Below are positions 17,367 to 25,184 of a DNA stretch of 33,548 bases, piece by piece. The stretch is from assembly GCA_015655585.1 (NCBI GenBank), contig JAATEV010000083.1, forward strand, positions 1-33,548, given 5' to 3'. How positions within the stretch are numbered: position 1 is the first letter of the stretch; the number at the start of each line of letters is the position of its first letter. The DNA comes from Terriglobales bacterium. GTDB lineage: Bacteria; Acidobacteriota; Terriglobia; Terriglobales; Acidobacteriaceae. Position numbers and translations under genes: made by a program. The notes beneath the pieces are model-generated. The model was not told where the DNA came from, did no database searches, and saw only the letters and a list, made by a program, of their open reading frames with translations.

Positions 17367-17426
17367 AAAAAAATGGGGGTTGTAGAGATGGCGTCGGAGA
17401 TTACCCGACTCCATCTCTACAACCCC
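17367..17426 (-). terminator. Long hairpin with minus-strand T-tract
   Basis: A 22-bp stem with one mismatch (17376-17397 with 17405-17426, 7-base loop) reads on the minus strand into CATTTTTTT. It would stop minus-strand transcription arriving from the regulator gene 430 bases upstream. It could equally protect the SYLF promoter from read-through. Confidence 0.55.
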
Positions 17427-17485
17427 TCTCCCAGGTCTGTGTTGCTGGGAATACTGTGCCTCACATCCATCCCCACCACAACGTT

Positions 17486-17507
17486 ACGAAGGTATGTATA
17501 CCTTCGT
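17486..17507. promoter_or_regulatory. 22-base palindrome, operator-like
   Basis: ACGAAGGTAT-GT-ATACCTTCGT is a perfect dyad of two 10-base arms. No gene starts within 200 bases, so if it is a protein site its target is unclear. Confidence 0.35.
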
Positions 17508-17613
17508 GCAGCTTTAAATTACTAAAAAGTAAACATGCAAAACACTCTCATACCCCGCAAATACCCCACAAAACACAGAACTTTATCGACAAATTGCATG
17601 GAAAGGAAGCTTC

Positions 17614-17726
17614 CACTTGCATTGAAAGAATGAGACTTGCTTTGAAGAGTGAGGTTCGCTTTGAAAGGACGGGGCTTGCTTTGAAGAGTGAGGCTCGTTT
17701 TGAAATGGACGAGACTTGCTTTGAAA
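17614..17726. repeat. Degenerate 20-base tandem repeat, about 6 units
   Basis: Units of the form CTTGCTTTGAARRGNGNGRG recur every 19-21 bases (cores near 17616, 17636, 17655, 17675, 17694 and 17715). They lead directly into the GC hairpin of the two-hairpin element. The open frames through them are only repeats of the unit and are not taken as genes. Confidence 0.75.
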
Positions 17727-17816
17727 GGGCGGGCTTCAGCCCCGCCGCTGATGACACTCTTTTCTCTCTGTGTTTGTTTCTTCGTTCGCCTACGGCGAAC
17801 GAAGAAACAAACACAG
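17721..17816. repeat. Two-hairpin intergenic element, copy 1
   Basis: TTGAAAGGGCGGGCTTCAGC begins a GC-rich hairpin (17727-17746, one bulge). About 20 bases later comes a perfect 23-bp hairpin (17768-17790 with 17794-17816, loop TAC) with arms ending in TTCGTTCGCC. A second copy of the same plan is at 29074-29164. Confidence 0.75.
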
Positions 17817-17856
17817 CCGACAAAAAACACCCCGGAAATAAAATACCCCGAAATCC

Positions 17857-18519
17857 TTACGAGACCAGCTTCCTGCTTACCGCCTGCATCGAGAGCGCAA
17901 TCCGGTTCTCCACCCCGACCTTCCGCATCAGCCGCCCCACATGCGCCTTCACGGTAATCAGGTCGATCCCCAGCTCATGCGCGATCGCCCGGTTCGGATG
18001 TCCCTCGATCAGCAGCCGCAGCACCTGCCCCTCGCGCTCCGTAATCTTCGGAATGCTCGCCTTCCGCCGTTCCGCCTCGGCATCCGTCTGGTCCAGCAGC
18101 TTCGCCAGCACCTTCCTCGGAGCCCACGCCGACCCGTCTTCCACAATCTCAATCGCCAGCCGGACCTCGTTCTCCCGCGCCGAGTACGCCAGGTACCCCT
18201 TCGCCCCCGCGCCGATCACCCGCTGAATATACTCGTGGTCCTCTTCCATCCCCAGCACAATCAGCCGCAGGTGCGGCCGCTTCCGCCGGAACGACGTCAA
18301 CAGCTCGAAGATATGCTCCGTGCAGGCCGCGTCAATCAGAATCAGCGACACCCCCGACGCATCCAGAGCCCCAGGCACCGAGAGCGGCACAGCCTCCACC
18401 ACACGATCCTTCATCCCCTCAAAGATCGTCTGTAGTCCGAGGACGCGCAACGGGTCCGTCATCACCAGACCCAGCCGCAACGGCCCCTTTGATACCGACT
18501 CGGATACCGTCTCACTCAT
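17857..18519 (-). CDS. NarL/LuxR-family response regulator
   Basis: About 220 residues. The receiver-like domain (13-130) keeps the phosphoacceptor Asp63 in LILIDAA and Lys107 in GAGAKGYL. It has only one N-terminal acidic residue (Asp22) and lacks the usual Thr/Ser after strand 4 (LIVLGM), so it may be weakly phosphorylated or signal-independent. The C-terminal LuxR-type helix-turn-helix is typical: ITEREGQVLRLLIEG, NRAIAHELGIDLITVKAHVG, then KVGVENRIALS. I chose ATG 18519, with AGAGGGG 11 bases upstream; a TTG at 18546 would add nine residues without a better site. No histidine kinase is next to it, so its signal is unknown. Confidence 0.85.
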   Translation of the reverse strand: MSETVSESVSKGPLRLGLVMTDPLRVLGLQTIFEGMKDRVVEAVPLSVPGALDASGVSLILIDAACTEHIFELLTSFRRKRPHLRLIVLGMEEDHEYIQRVIGAGAKGYLAYSARENEVRLAIEIVEDGSAWAPRKVLAKLLDQTDAEAERRKASIPKITEREGQVLRLLIEGHPNRAIAHELGIDLITVKAHVGRLMRKVGVENRIALSMQAVSRKLVS

Positions 18520-18678
18520 CGACTGCACAGCCCCTCTACCACTCAACTATTGCATTAGCAGGCGTTTATAACCACAGAGAAAGCAAAAAAACGTTCTGCG
18601 TTGAATCCTTAAAAGGGAAAGCGGCTCGAACCGCCAGGGATATCTCCCCCAAAGCGGTCCCGCCCCTTCATCCCTCTC

Positions 18679-19233
18679 TTACAGCTTCGGCAGAACGATT
18701 CCCTGCTGATTCTGGTACTTTCCTTTGCGATCCGCATAGCTCACCTCGCAGACCTCGTCGGACTGGAAGAACAGGATCTGGCAAAGTCCCTCGTTCGCAT
18801 ACACCTTCGCCGGCAGCGGCGTCGTGTTTGAGATCTCCAGAGTTACAAATCCCTCCCACTCCGGCTCAAACGGCGTCACGTTCACAATGATCCCGCAGCG
18901 CGCATACGTCGACTTCCCCACGCAGATCGTCAGCACATCCCGCGGAATCTTGAAGTATTCAATCGACTTCGCCAGCGCAAACGAGTTCGGCGGAACAATC
19001 ACGCTGTCCGCTGTCACGGAAACGAACGAGCGTTCATCAAACGCCTTCGGGTCGATAATCGCGCTGTTCACGTTCGTAAAGATCTTGAACTCGTCCGAGA
19101 CCCGAAGATCGTACCCATAAGAAGAAAGCCCGTAGGAGATCACACCCTCCCGGACCTGTTTTTCGCTGAAAGGGGAGATCATCCCATGCTCGGTCGCCTG
19201 CTGGCGAATCCAACGGTCGCTTTTAATAGCCAC
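18679..19233 (-). CDS. dcd: dCTP deaminase
   Basis: 184 residues, the normal length. It deaminates dCTP to dUTP for thymidylate synthesis in the cytoplasm. Signatures are [19 protein letters not shown], the phosphate-binding GKSTYARCG (106-114) and [18 protein letters not shown] with the catalytic Glu at 133. A bifunctional dCTP deaminase/dUTPase cannot be excluded on sequence alone. Translation starts at GTG (19233) with AGAGGA 6 bases upstream. It is divergent from the HU-like gene. Confidence 0.95.
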   Translation of the reverse strand: MAIKSDRWIRQQATEHGMISPFSEKQVREGVISYGLSSYGYDLRVSDEFKIFTNVNSAIIDPKAFDERSFVSVTADSVIVPPNSFALAKSIEYFKIPRDVLTICVGKSTYARCGIIVNVTPFEPEWEGFVTLEISNTTPLPAKVYANEGLCQILFFQSDEVCEVSYADRKGKYQNQQGIVLPKL

Positions 19234-19383
19234 TGCTTTTCCTCTATCCCCGTGTTGAATACATCTAAGTTAATACGTTTCAAAAGCTCGAATTGTCGCA
19301 GAAAAGTGCAAAATAGCGCATCGCCCCCTGCACCGCTTACCCCCGACTTATTAGATTCTTCATCTTACGGTAGCGTTCTTTCG

Positions 19384-19412
19384 TTGACAATATCACCGCG
19401 ACTTTCTACCAT
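19384..19412 (+). promoter_or_regulatory. Sigma-70-type promoter of the HU-like gene
   Basis: TTGACA (19384-19389), a 17-base spacer and TACCAT (19407-19412, 4 of 6) lie 65 bases before the start codon. This is the clearest housekeeping-type promoter in the window. Confidence 0.6.
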
Positions 19413-19477
19413 CACCGTATCGAAACCCAAGGTAAGTATCTGATTTCAAAATTACAAACCAAGGACGGCGGCCTAAG

Positions 19478-19747
19478 ATGATCAAGCAGGACCTAATACA
19501 ACGGGTTGTGGAGCGTACCGGCCTGCCGCGCACCAAAGCGGAGGCGGCTGTTGACGCCATCTTCGACAGCATGAAGCAGACCCTGATCGCAGGCGACCGC
19601 ATCGAGCTGCGCGGATTCGGTGTCTTCACCGTCAAGCCACGAAAAACCGGCATCGGACGCAACCCAAGAACCGGAGCCGAAGTCACCATTGCCCCAGGCA
19701 AAGCAGTTCGCTTCAAGCCCGGCAAAGAGCTTCATCTCCTCAACTAA
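19478..19747 (+). CDS. HU/IHF-family DNA-binding protein
   Basis: 89 residues, a complete small nucleoid protein. IKQDLIQRVVERTGLPRTKA and AVDAIFDSMKQTLIAGDRIE form the helical dimer part. RGFGVFTVKPRKTGIGRNPR is the beta-arm that inserts into the minor groove, with the IGRNPRTG tip, and VRFKPGKELHLLN closes the fold. It should bend and compact DNA as a homodimer or heterodimer. AAGGA lies 12 bases before ATG. Confidence 0.93.
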   Translation: MIKQDLIQRVVERTGLPRTKAEAAVDAIFDSMKQTLIAGDRIELRGFGVFTVKPRKTGIGRNPRTGAEVTIAPGKAVRFKPGKELHLLN

Positions 19748-19818
19748 CTCCCCTAACCAGACCCCTGGCGCAGTCGAGCAGCAAACACAGGGTCTGCACC
19801 CCATACCTGCCTCATCGG

Positions 19819-22341
19819 TTACATCAAGTGCACCGCATCCACGTCGACCACCAGGTTTCGACGAGCAATCCCTTGCGTCTCCGCAAAGTGCAGCATCCGC
19901 CGCAGCGTCTCCCCCAGCGCCTGCCTCTTCTCCGCCTTCAGCACAAAGTGGTACCGGTAAATCCGCTTCAGCCGCACAATCGGAGCCGCCGCCGGCCCCA
20001 GCACCCGTACCTTCTCCAAATGGGTCTTCTGGAACCACCGCCCCAGCGCCGACGACCACCCCAGCGCCTCCTCCAGCTTCTCGCTCTGCACAATCACGTT
20101 CGCCAGCACCGCAAACGGCGGATAGTGCATCCACCGCCGATACTGCATCTCCTTCGTCACAAACCCCGGATAGTCATGCGTCGCCGCAAACTGGATCGCG
20201 TAGTGGTCCGGATGGTACGTCTGCACCAGCACTTTACCCGGCAACTCTCCACGTCCCGCCCGTCCCGAAACCTGCGTCAGCAACTGGAAAACCCTCTCCG
20301 CCGCCCGAAAATCCGGCAGCCCCAGTTGCAGGTCCGCACCCACCACCCCCACCAGCGTCACTCCATGAATATCGTGCCCCTTGGCGATCATCTGCGTCCC
20401 CACCAGCAGGTTGATCTCGCCTCCATGCAGCCTCGCCAGCAGACGCTCCATGTCCGCCCGCCCCCGCACCGTATCCCGGTCCATCCGCCCAATCCGCGCC
20501 GCCGGAAACAGCTCCTGCAACCGCTCCTCGCCCTGCTGCGACCCCGCCCCTAAAAAATAAAGATGTTCGCTCTCGCACTTCGGGCACTTCGAAGGCACCG
20601 CCCGCCGCGACCCGCAATAATGACACTCCAACCTCTGCCCCGGCTGTGCAATCGCGTCATCCCCGCTCACCGGCTTGTGGTACGTCATCGAAACCGCGCA
20701 GTTCTCGCACTCAATCTTCTCCCCGCAGCTCCTGCACATCACCACCGACGAGTACCCCCGCCGATTCAGCAGCAGAATCACCTGCTCCCCGCGGTCCAGC
20801 GTAGCCTGCGTCTCTTCAACCAGCTTTCGCGAAAACAACTGCTCCTGCCCCGTCTCGCGAAACTCCTCCCGCATATCCACCAACTCCACCACCGGCAGCG
20901 GCCTGTCCATCACCCTCTGCCTCATCTCCACCAGCGCATACCGGCCCTTCTCCGCATTTGCCCAGCTCTCCAGCGACGGCGTAGCCGACCCCAGCACCAC
21001 CACCGTGTCCTGCAACTTCGCCCGCATCACCGCCACATCCCGCCCGTGATACCGCGGCGTCTCCTCCTGCTTGTAACTCCCATCGTGCTCTTCATCCACA
21101 ATAATCAGCCCCAAATTCACCATAGGAGCAAACACTGCCGACCGCGTCCCCACCACCACCCGCGCCTCGCCCCTCCGAATCCGATGCCACTGCTCCGCCC
21201 GCTCATCCGGCGTAAGCTGCGAGTGCAGCAGAGCCACCTCGCCCTCAAACGCCGCCACCAACTGCCCCGCCATCGCCGGAGTCAGCCCAATCTCCGGCAC
21301 CAGCAGCAACGACGATCGCCCCGCATCCAGAGCCCGCTGCATCGCCGCAAAATAAACCGCCGTCTTGCCCGACCCCGTCACCCCATACAACAGATGCGGC
21401 CGAAATCCACCCTTATCCATGGCCGCTACAACCGTCCCCAGCGCCTCCATCTGCGCCTCGTTCAACGCGTGCTCATGCGTGTGCTTCTTCCCATGCCCAT
21501 GCACCCCGCCCACATGAAACGCCTCCGGAACCTCCTCCATCCGCACCAGCTCCCGCCGCACCAGCGTCCCCAGCGTAGAGTCCGGCACCCCCATCCGAGC
21601 CAGGCTAGCCCGCAGGTCCCGCACCCGCATCCGCCCGCCCACCGCCGCCAGCTCCGCCATCACCACCAACTGGTTCTCATTCAGCTTCGGCAGCCGCTTC
21701 CCCTCTTCGCCCTCAGCCTTGGGCTCTAAGCCCTGCTCCAAAACCGCCACCTTCTCCAGCCGCCGAGCGTCCCTCTCCTCCGCCACCGCCTCCCGCACCA
21801 GCCACCGCTTCCGAGCCATCCCCTCCAGCAGAGCCTTATTCGCCCCCGTAGCCGACCGCAGGGCCGACATCTTAGCCGTCTCGCCCCCCTCCAGATAATT
21901 CAGCACCGAGTACTCCCAGTTCTGGTCCTCGGCCGACAGCTTCGACCGCCGCGAAGCCCCCTTCGCCGCGCCCTCATACAGCACCTTCCGCCCCGCCTCC
22001 GTGATCCTGTAAGAAAAGTGCCGCTTCACCTCCGCCGCCAGCGGCAACATCCCCCTTAGCACCTCGCCCAGCGGAGCCACATAGTAAGCCGCAATCCACC
22101 GTGCCAGCTCCATCAACTCATCCGGCAGCACCGCCCCATCGTCCAGCACCTGCTGCACCGGCCTGATCTCGATCCCCTCCGCCGGAGCGTCCTCATGCAC
22201 CCGCACCACCACACCCATCAGCCTCTGCCCGCTGAACGGCACCAGAACCCGCGCCCCCACCACGGGAGCCGCCCCATTCACCTCATAGGTAAACACCTGG
22301 TCCAGCGGAACCGGCAAAGCAACATCGCAGAACGAGGGCAT
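19819..22341 (-). CDS. priA: Primosomal protein N' (replication restart helicase PriA)
   Basis: 840 residues. It reloads the replisome at stalled forks. The N-terminal 3'-DNA-binding domain (CDVALPVPLDQVFTYEV) is followed by a long insertion-bearing winged helix region, then the helicase core: GVTGSGKT (Walker A, Lys326), VDEEHDGSYKQE (DEEH 416-419) and RYHGRDVAVMRA. A zinc region follows with paired Cys in CRSCGEKIECENC (from 536) and CHYCG...CPKC. GTQMIAKGHDI is motif V and SGRAGRGELPGKVLVQT is motif VI. The protein is longer than E. coli PriA, mainly through charged inserts between about 140 and 290. A GGAGG lies almost directly against the ATG, closer than usual. Confidence 0.95.
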   Translation of the reverse strand: MPSFCDVALPVPLDQVFTYEVNGAAPVVGARVLVPFSGQRLMGVVVRVHEDAPAEGIEIRPVQQVLDDGAVLPDELMELARWIAAYYVAPLGEVLRGMLPLAAEVKRHFSYRITEAGRKVLYEGAAKGASRRSKLSAEDQNWEYSVLNYLEGGETAKMSALRSATGANKALLEGMARKRWLVREAVAEERDARRLEKVAVLEQGLEPKAEGEEGKRLPKLNENQLVVMAELAAVGGRMRVRDLRASLARMGVPDSTLGTLVRRELVRMEEVPEAFHVGGVHGHGKKHTHEHALNEAQMEALGTVVAAMDKGGFRPHLLYGVTGSGKTAVYFAAMQRALDAGRSSLLLVPEIGLTPAMAGQLVAAFEGEVALLHSQLTPDERAEQWHRIRRGEARVVVGTRSAVFAPMVNLGLIIVDEEHDGSYKQEETPRYHGRDVAVMRAKLQDTVVVLGSATPSLESWANAEKGRYALVEMRQRVMDRPLPVVELVDMREEFRETGQEQLFSRKLVEETQATLDRGEQVILLLNRRGYSSVVMCRSCGEKIECENCAVSMTYHKPVSGDDAIAQPGQRLECHYCGSRRAVPSKCPKCESEHLYFLGAGSQQGEERLQELFPAARIGRMDRDTVRGRADMERLLARLHGGEINLLVGTQMIAKGHDIHGVTLVGVVGADLQLGLPDFRAAERVFQLLTQVSGRAGRGELPGKVLVQTYHPDHYAIQFAATHDYPGFVTKEMQYRRWMHYPPFAVLANVIVQSEKLEEALGWSSALGRWFQKTHLEKVRVLGPAAAPIVRLKRIYRYHFVLKAEKRQALGETLRRMLHFAETQGIARRNLVVDVDAVHLM

Positions 22342-22400
22342 CCCTCCAGCTTAACCCCTCCCACACAACGAAGCCAGCCAGACGAAACGCCCGCCCCCCC

Positions 22401-23168
22401 TTACGGCACAAGCTCTGAAACCACCTCAATATCCAGATGCCGCGCGCTTCCCGGAATATCCAACGTACCCAGCGTCGTCTGCTTTCCCATAACCAGATTC
22501 GTAGTCCCCTCCAGCACAGCCTGTCGGATCACTGGGTCCTGCATCCCCACACCCGACTTATCTTCAGCAACGCTCGTCCGTTCGACCTTCGACCTCAACC
22601 TCGCCCCATTCGCCGACTCATCCACCGAAGCATCAACATTCAAACCGACATCGACGTAGTTGACATCCGAACTATGCATCGTTGCTGGCTGACTGGTAGC
22701 AATCGGCGCCTTGCTCCCAATCCTGAGCGTCGTCTTCGTCCCTGAAACCACAGTGACCGAATAGTGCTGCGAACCCACTCGCTTCCCCTCATCCATCTCC
22801 GTAAACGTATAGGTTAGCCGATAGCTTTTCTTGGGCCGATCGAACTCTTTCACCAAACGCTGCACGGTCGCGAGATGCTCTGGACTCGCGCGGACCAGGA
22901 TAGTATTCTGCGACGCTAAAAGATATATCCTGTCTGACGGATCAGAGACCACCACATTGCGCAGCGCAACGATAATGTCATTCAACTCATTGCCCTGACC
23001 GACATTGCCTAAGTAAAACGTCTGCACGACATTCGTACTGGGGTTCGAACTGGCTTTTGCAGCCGCAGGTTCCGTCTGCGCCCATGCGCCCACTCCATGC
23101 AATCCCACGAACAACACCACTCCAATCACAGCCTTCATCTTTCCTCTCTCTCTTTCATTGCCGTTCAT
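22401..23168 (-). CDS. Secretin-fold (NolW-like) periplasmic protein in a sigma-factor operon
   Basis: 255 residues with a signal peptide (VIGVVLFVGLHGVGAWAQ). Residues about 46-113 (VVQTFYLGNVGQGNELNDII, then NTILVRASPEHLATVQRLVKEFDRPK) look like the small N-domain of secretins. The rest (VVSGTKTTLRIGSKAPIATS, YVDVGLNVDASVD, QTTLGTLDIPGS) resembles strands of the secretin core but is too short for a full gated channel. Its ATG overlaps the anti-sigma stop (ATGA) and has GGAGG 6 bases upstream; a second ATG (23138) also has a good site. As the last gene of a sigma/anti-sigma unit, it may be the envelope sensor or an effector. The function is unknown. Confidence 0.65.
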   Translation of the reverse strand: MNGNERERGKMKAVIGVVLFVGLHGVGAWAQTEPAAAKASSNPSTNVVQTFYLGNVGQGNELNDIIVALRNVVVSDPSDRIYLLASQNTILVRASPEHLATVQRLVKEFDRPKKSYRLTYTFTEMDEGKRVGSQHYSVTVVSGTKTTLRIGSKAPIATSQPATMHSSDVNYVDVGLNVDASVDESANGARLRSKVERTSVAEDKSGVGMQDPVIRQAVLEGTTNLVMGKQTTLGTLDIPGSARHLDIEVVSELVP

Positions 23169-23752
23169 TCATTTCCTCCGTCTTCCTGTGCTTCCTCAAT
23201 CACCGGTCGCTCCGGTTCAAAAAAACTCTGGAACTCCATCCGTTCCTTCTCATCCCGCGTCTCCTGCACTATAGGGCTCACCGACGCGAGTTCCACTGGG
23301 TCGCCCTGATGTGCAATCCTCAACAACAACCTCTCCTCTTCCGTCAGCGGAGCCTCCGGCACAAAACCATCTCTGGCTCCATCTCCGCGAACACGCTCCC
23401 TCCTCTTCGCGACGAACTGCCTCCGAACAACCCACTCTTGCTTCACCGTCTCCGCATAAAGCGTCTGAACCTCTATCACCTTCCGCGGAGCAACCTGCCT
23501 CTTCCCCTCGATACTCATCTGTGCCGTCCGCCGGTCGCGCAGCATCCAACTAATCCCAAAGACCACGATCATCCCGGCAGTGGCAAGCATCCAAAACCTC
23601 GCCCCATTCCAACGCCTCTTCGATCTGCGCTTACATCCCTCTGCCTCTCCATCCTGCATCGCCTGCAGAATGCGCCGCTCCATTCCCGCCGGAATCTCCA
23701 CCGTCCGAAGCCCTGTCAATACCTGCTCAATCGCATCGTCCGTATTCTTCAT
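23165..23752 (-). CDS. Probable membrane anti-sigma factor
   Basis: 195 residues. A short cytoplasmic N-terminus (DDAIEQVLTGLRTVEIPAGMERRILQAM) of the kind found in anti-sigma factors is followed by a basic stretch and one transmembrane helix (about 53-71, FWMLATAGMIVVFGISWML). The C-terminal part is a highly charged periplasmic region. There is no HxxxCxxC zinc motif. The assignment rests mainly on its place: its ATG overlaps the stop of an ECF sigma gene by four bases, and it overlaps the next gene the same way. Confidence 0.65.
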   Translation of the reverse strand: MKNTDDAIEQVLTGLRTVEIPAGMERRILQAMQDGEAEGCKRRSKRRWNGARFWMLATAGMIVVFGISWMLRDRRTAQMSIEGKRQVAPRKVIEVQTLYAETVKQEWVVRRQFVAKRRERVRGDGARDGFVPEAPLTEEERLLLRIAHQGDPVELASVSPIVQETRDEKERMEFQSFFEPERPVIEEAQEDGGNE

Positions 23753-24303
23753 CCTGTACCTCCTCCATCCAGCCGCTCGCGCAGTCTCGTTCGCGCCCGA
23801 AACAACAGGGCTCGAACCGCAGATTCGCTCTTCCCCAGCACCTCCGCCATCTCTGCCGTCTGCAACTCCTCCACCACTGAGAGCAGCAAAACGTCGCGCT
23901 CCCTCTTCGGTAATCTCTCCAGTTCACGCAGAACAGCTTTCATACGTCTCGCGCTCACCAGTGCCTCATCGGCAGGCGCATTAAGCGCGACCAGGCTCTC
24001 CGCAAAGTTTTCGTCCAACTGATCCGGCCGTATACGCCGTCTACGATCAAGAGCCAGATTCCACGCAATGCGAACCAGCCAGCTCCGCATATTGCGCACC
24101 GTCTCCAGAGACCGACGATGTTCGAGAACCCGGACAAAGACGTCCTGGACCACATCCTCTGCCTCAGACCGGCTCCGCAACACAGAGTGAACCACACGGT
24201 ACAGAAGCGCCGAATAGATCTCCACCAGAGCCGCGGGATCGATCTCTGACCGCGTACTCTCCATGGAAGACAACGCCAAGCTGCATCCCTCAATCGACGC
24301 CAT
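23749..24303 (-). CDS. ECF-family RNA polymerase sigma factor
   Basis: About 184 residues. Region 2 is YSALLYRVVHSVLRSRSEAE then DVVQDVFVRVLEHRR, with MRSWLVRIAWNLALDRRRR as region 2.4. Region 4 is LPKRERDVLLLSVVEELQTA, EMAEVLGKSESAVRALLFRA and RTRLRERL. There is no region 1 or 3, as expected for ECF sigmas. I chose ATG 24303 with AGAAGG 4 bases upstream; an in-frame TTG at 24351 has no ribosome-binding site. It heads a three-gene unit with the anti-sigma and secretin-fold genes. The promoter it recognises was not identified. Confidence 0.9.
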   Translation of the reverse strand: MASIEGCSLALSSMESTRSEIDPAALVEIYSALLYRVVHSVLRSRSEAEDVVQDVFVRVLEHRRSLETVRNMRSWLVRIAWNLALDRRRRIRPDQLDENFAESLVALNAPADEALVSARRMKAVLRELERLPKRERDVLLLSVVEELQTAEMAEVLGKSESAVRALLFRARTRLRERLDGGGTG

Positions 24304-24466
24304 AAGTCCTTCTATCCAGACAGACGCCCCAGCTCCAATTTCGCTCGGCAATATTTTCCCGAACCGTTACAGTCACAAGAACACACCACAAACTCCAAAA
24401 TGAAAGCAGTACGATACTCTGAACTACTAAGCTCACATCAGCACAGACGAGGTCACCCCGGCTTCC

Positions 24467-25162
24467 ATGAAGAACCATTGCCACAGACAAAACAAGTCCA
24501 TCCTTGCCGTCATCCTCCTGCTCCTGTCGACCACGGGCTGCAACGCGCCCAATACCCCTGCAACACATTCAGAATCGCGACAACCTGCTCCACACCACGA
24601 CCTTCCTGCATCAGCCAACGAAATCCAGCCCTTCGACTACTACCTCCTCAATCTGAGCTGGTCCCCCGAGTTCTGCCACTTCCACCGCAACGCCCCCGAG
24701 TGCGCCGCACACCCCGCCTTCGTCCTCCACGGCCTATGGCCCCAGAACCGCAACGGCAGCTACCCGCAGAACTGCTCCACCGCTCCCGGCCCGAGCAACC
24801 CAGAAGACTTCAGCGACATCTACCCCGACCCCGGCCTCCTCGAACACGAGTGGCGCACCCACGGCACCTGCTCCGGCCTCTCCCCCGAAGCCTTCTTCAC
24901 CCTCGCCCGCCAAGCCTTCCACTCCATCACCATCCCACCCCAGCTAGCCCAAATCGACCACCAGATCTCCCTGCCACCCAACCAGATCATTCAGCTCTTC
25001 CACCAGTCCAACCCCAGCCTCCCCGCCACCAGCCTGGCCATAAGCTGCGGCAACAACTACCTCACCGCCGTCGAAGCCTGCCTAGACACCCACGGCCAAC
25101 CCACCTCCTGCGGCCCCATCCGCTCCTGCCGAGCCAACACCGTCCGCATCACACCCCCATAG
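24467..25162 (+). CDS. Ribonuclease T2 family protein, exported
   Basis: 231 residues. Both catalytic segments are present: FVLHGLWPQN (CAS1, His88) and EHEWRTHGTCSG (CAS2, His127, Glu128, His132). They give an acid-type, cyclising endoribonuclease. The N-terminus SILAVILLLLSTTGC looks like a lipoprotein signal with Cys25 as the lipidated residue, although position -3 is Thr, not Leu. Several further Cys could form disulfides, so it should act in the periplasm or on the outer membrane. The ribosome-binding site is weak. It is divergent from the ECF sigma gene and 22 bases upstream of mqnC, with which it may be co-transcribed. Confidence 0.9.
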   Translation: MKNHCHRQNKSILAVILLLLSTTGCNAPNTPATHSESRQPAPHHDLPASANEIQPFDYYLLNLSWSPEFCHFHRNAPECAAHPAFVLHGLWPQNRNGSYPQNCSTAPGPSNPEDFSDIYPDPGLLEHEWRTHGTCSGLSPEAFFTLARQAFHSITIPPQLAQIDHQISLPPNQIIQLFHQSNPSLPATSLAISCGNNYLTAVEACLDTHGQPTSCGPIRSCRANTVRITPP

Positions 25163-25184
25163 CGCCCCGCAGTACACTAAAAGC

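Noticed and set aside
17614..17726. CRISPR-like array
   Set aside because: Units of about 20 bases follow each other directly with no spacers, and no cas genes are nearby.
17768..17816. Terminal inverted repeats of an insertion sequence
   Set aside because: The arms are separated by three bases only and no transposase frame is present.
17195..18226. 343-codon + strand frame through the repeat-rich spacer
   Set aside because: Runs antisense through the SYLF start, the tandem repeats and the regulator gene; the middle is a translation of the 20-base units.
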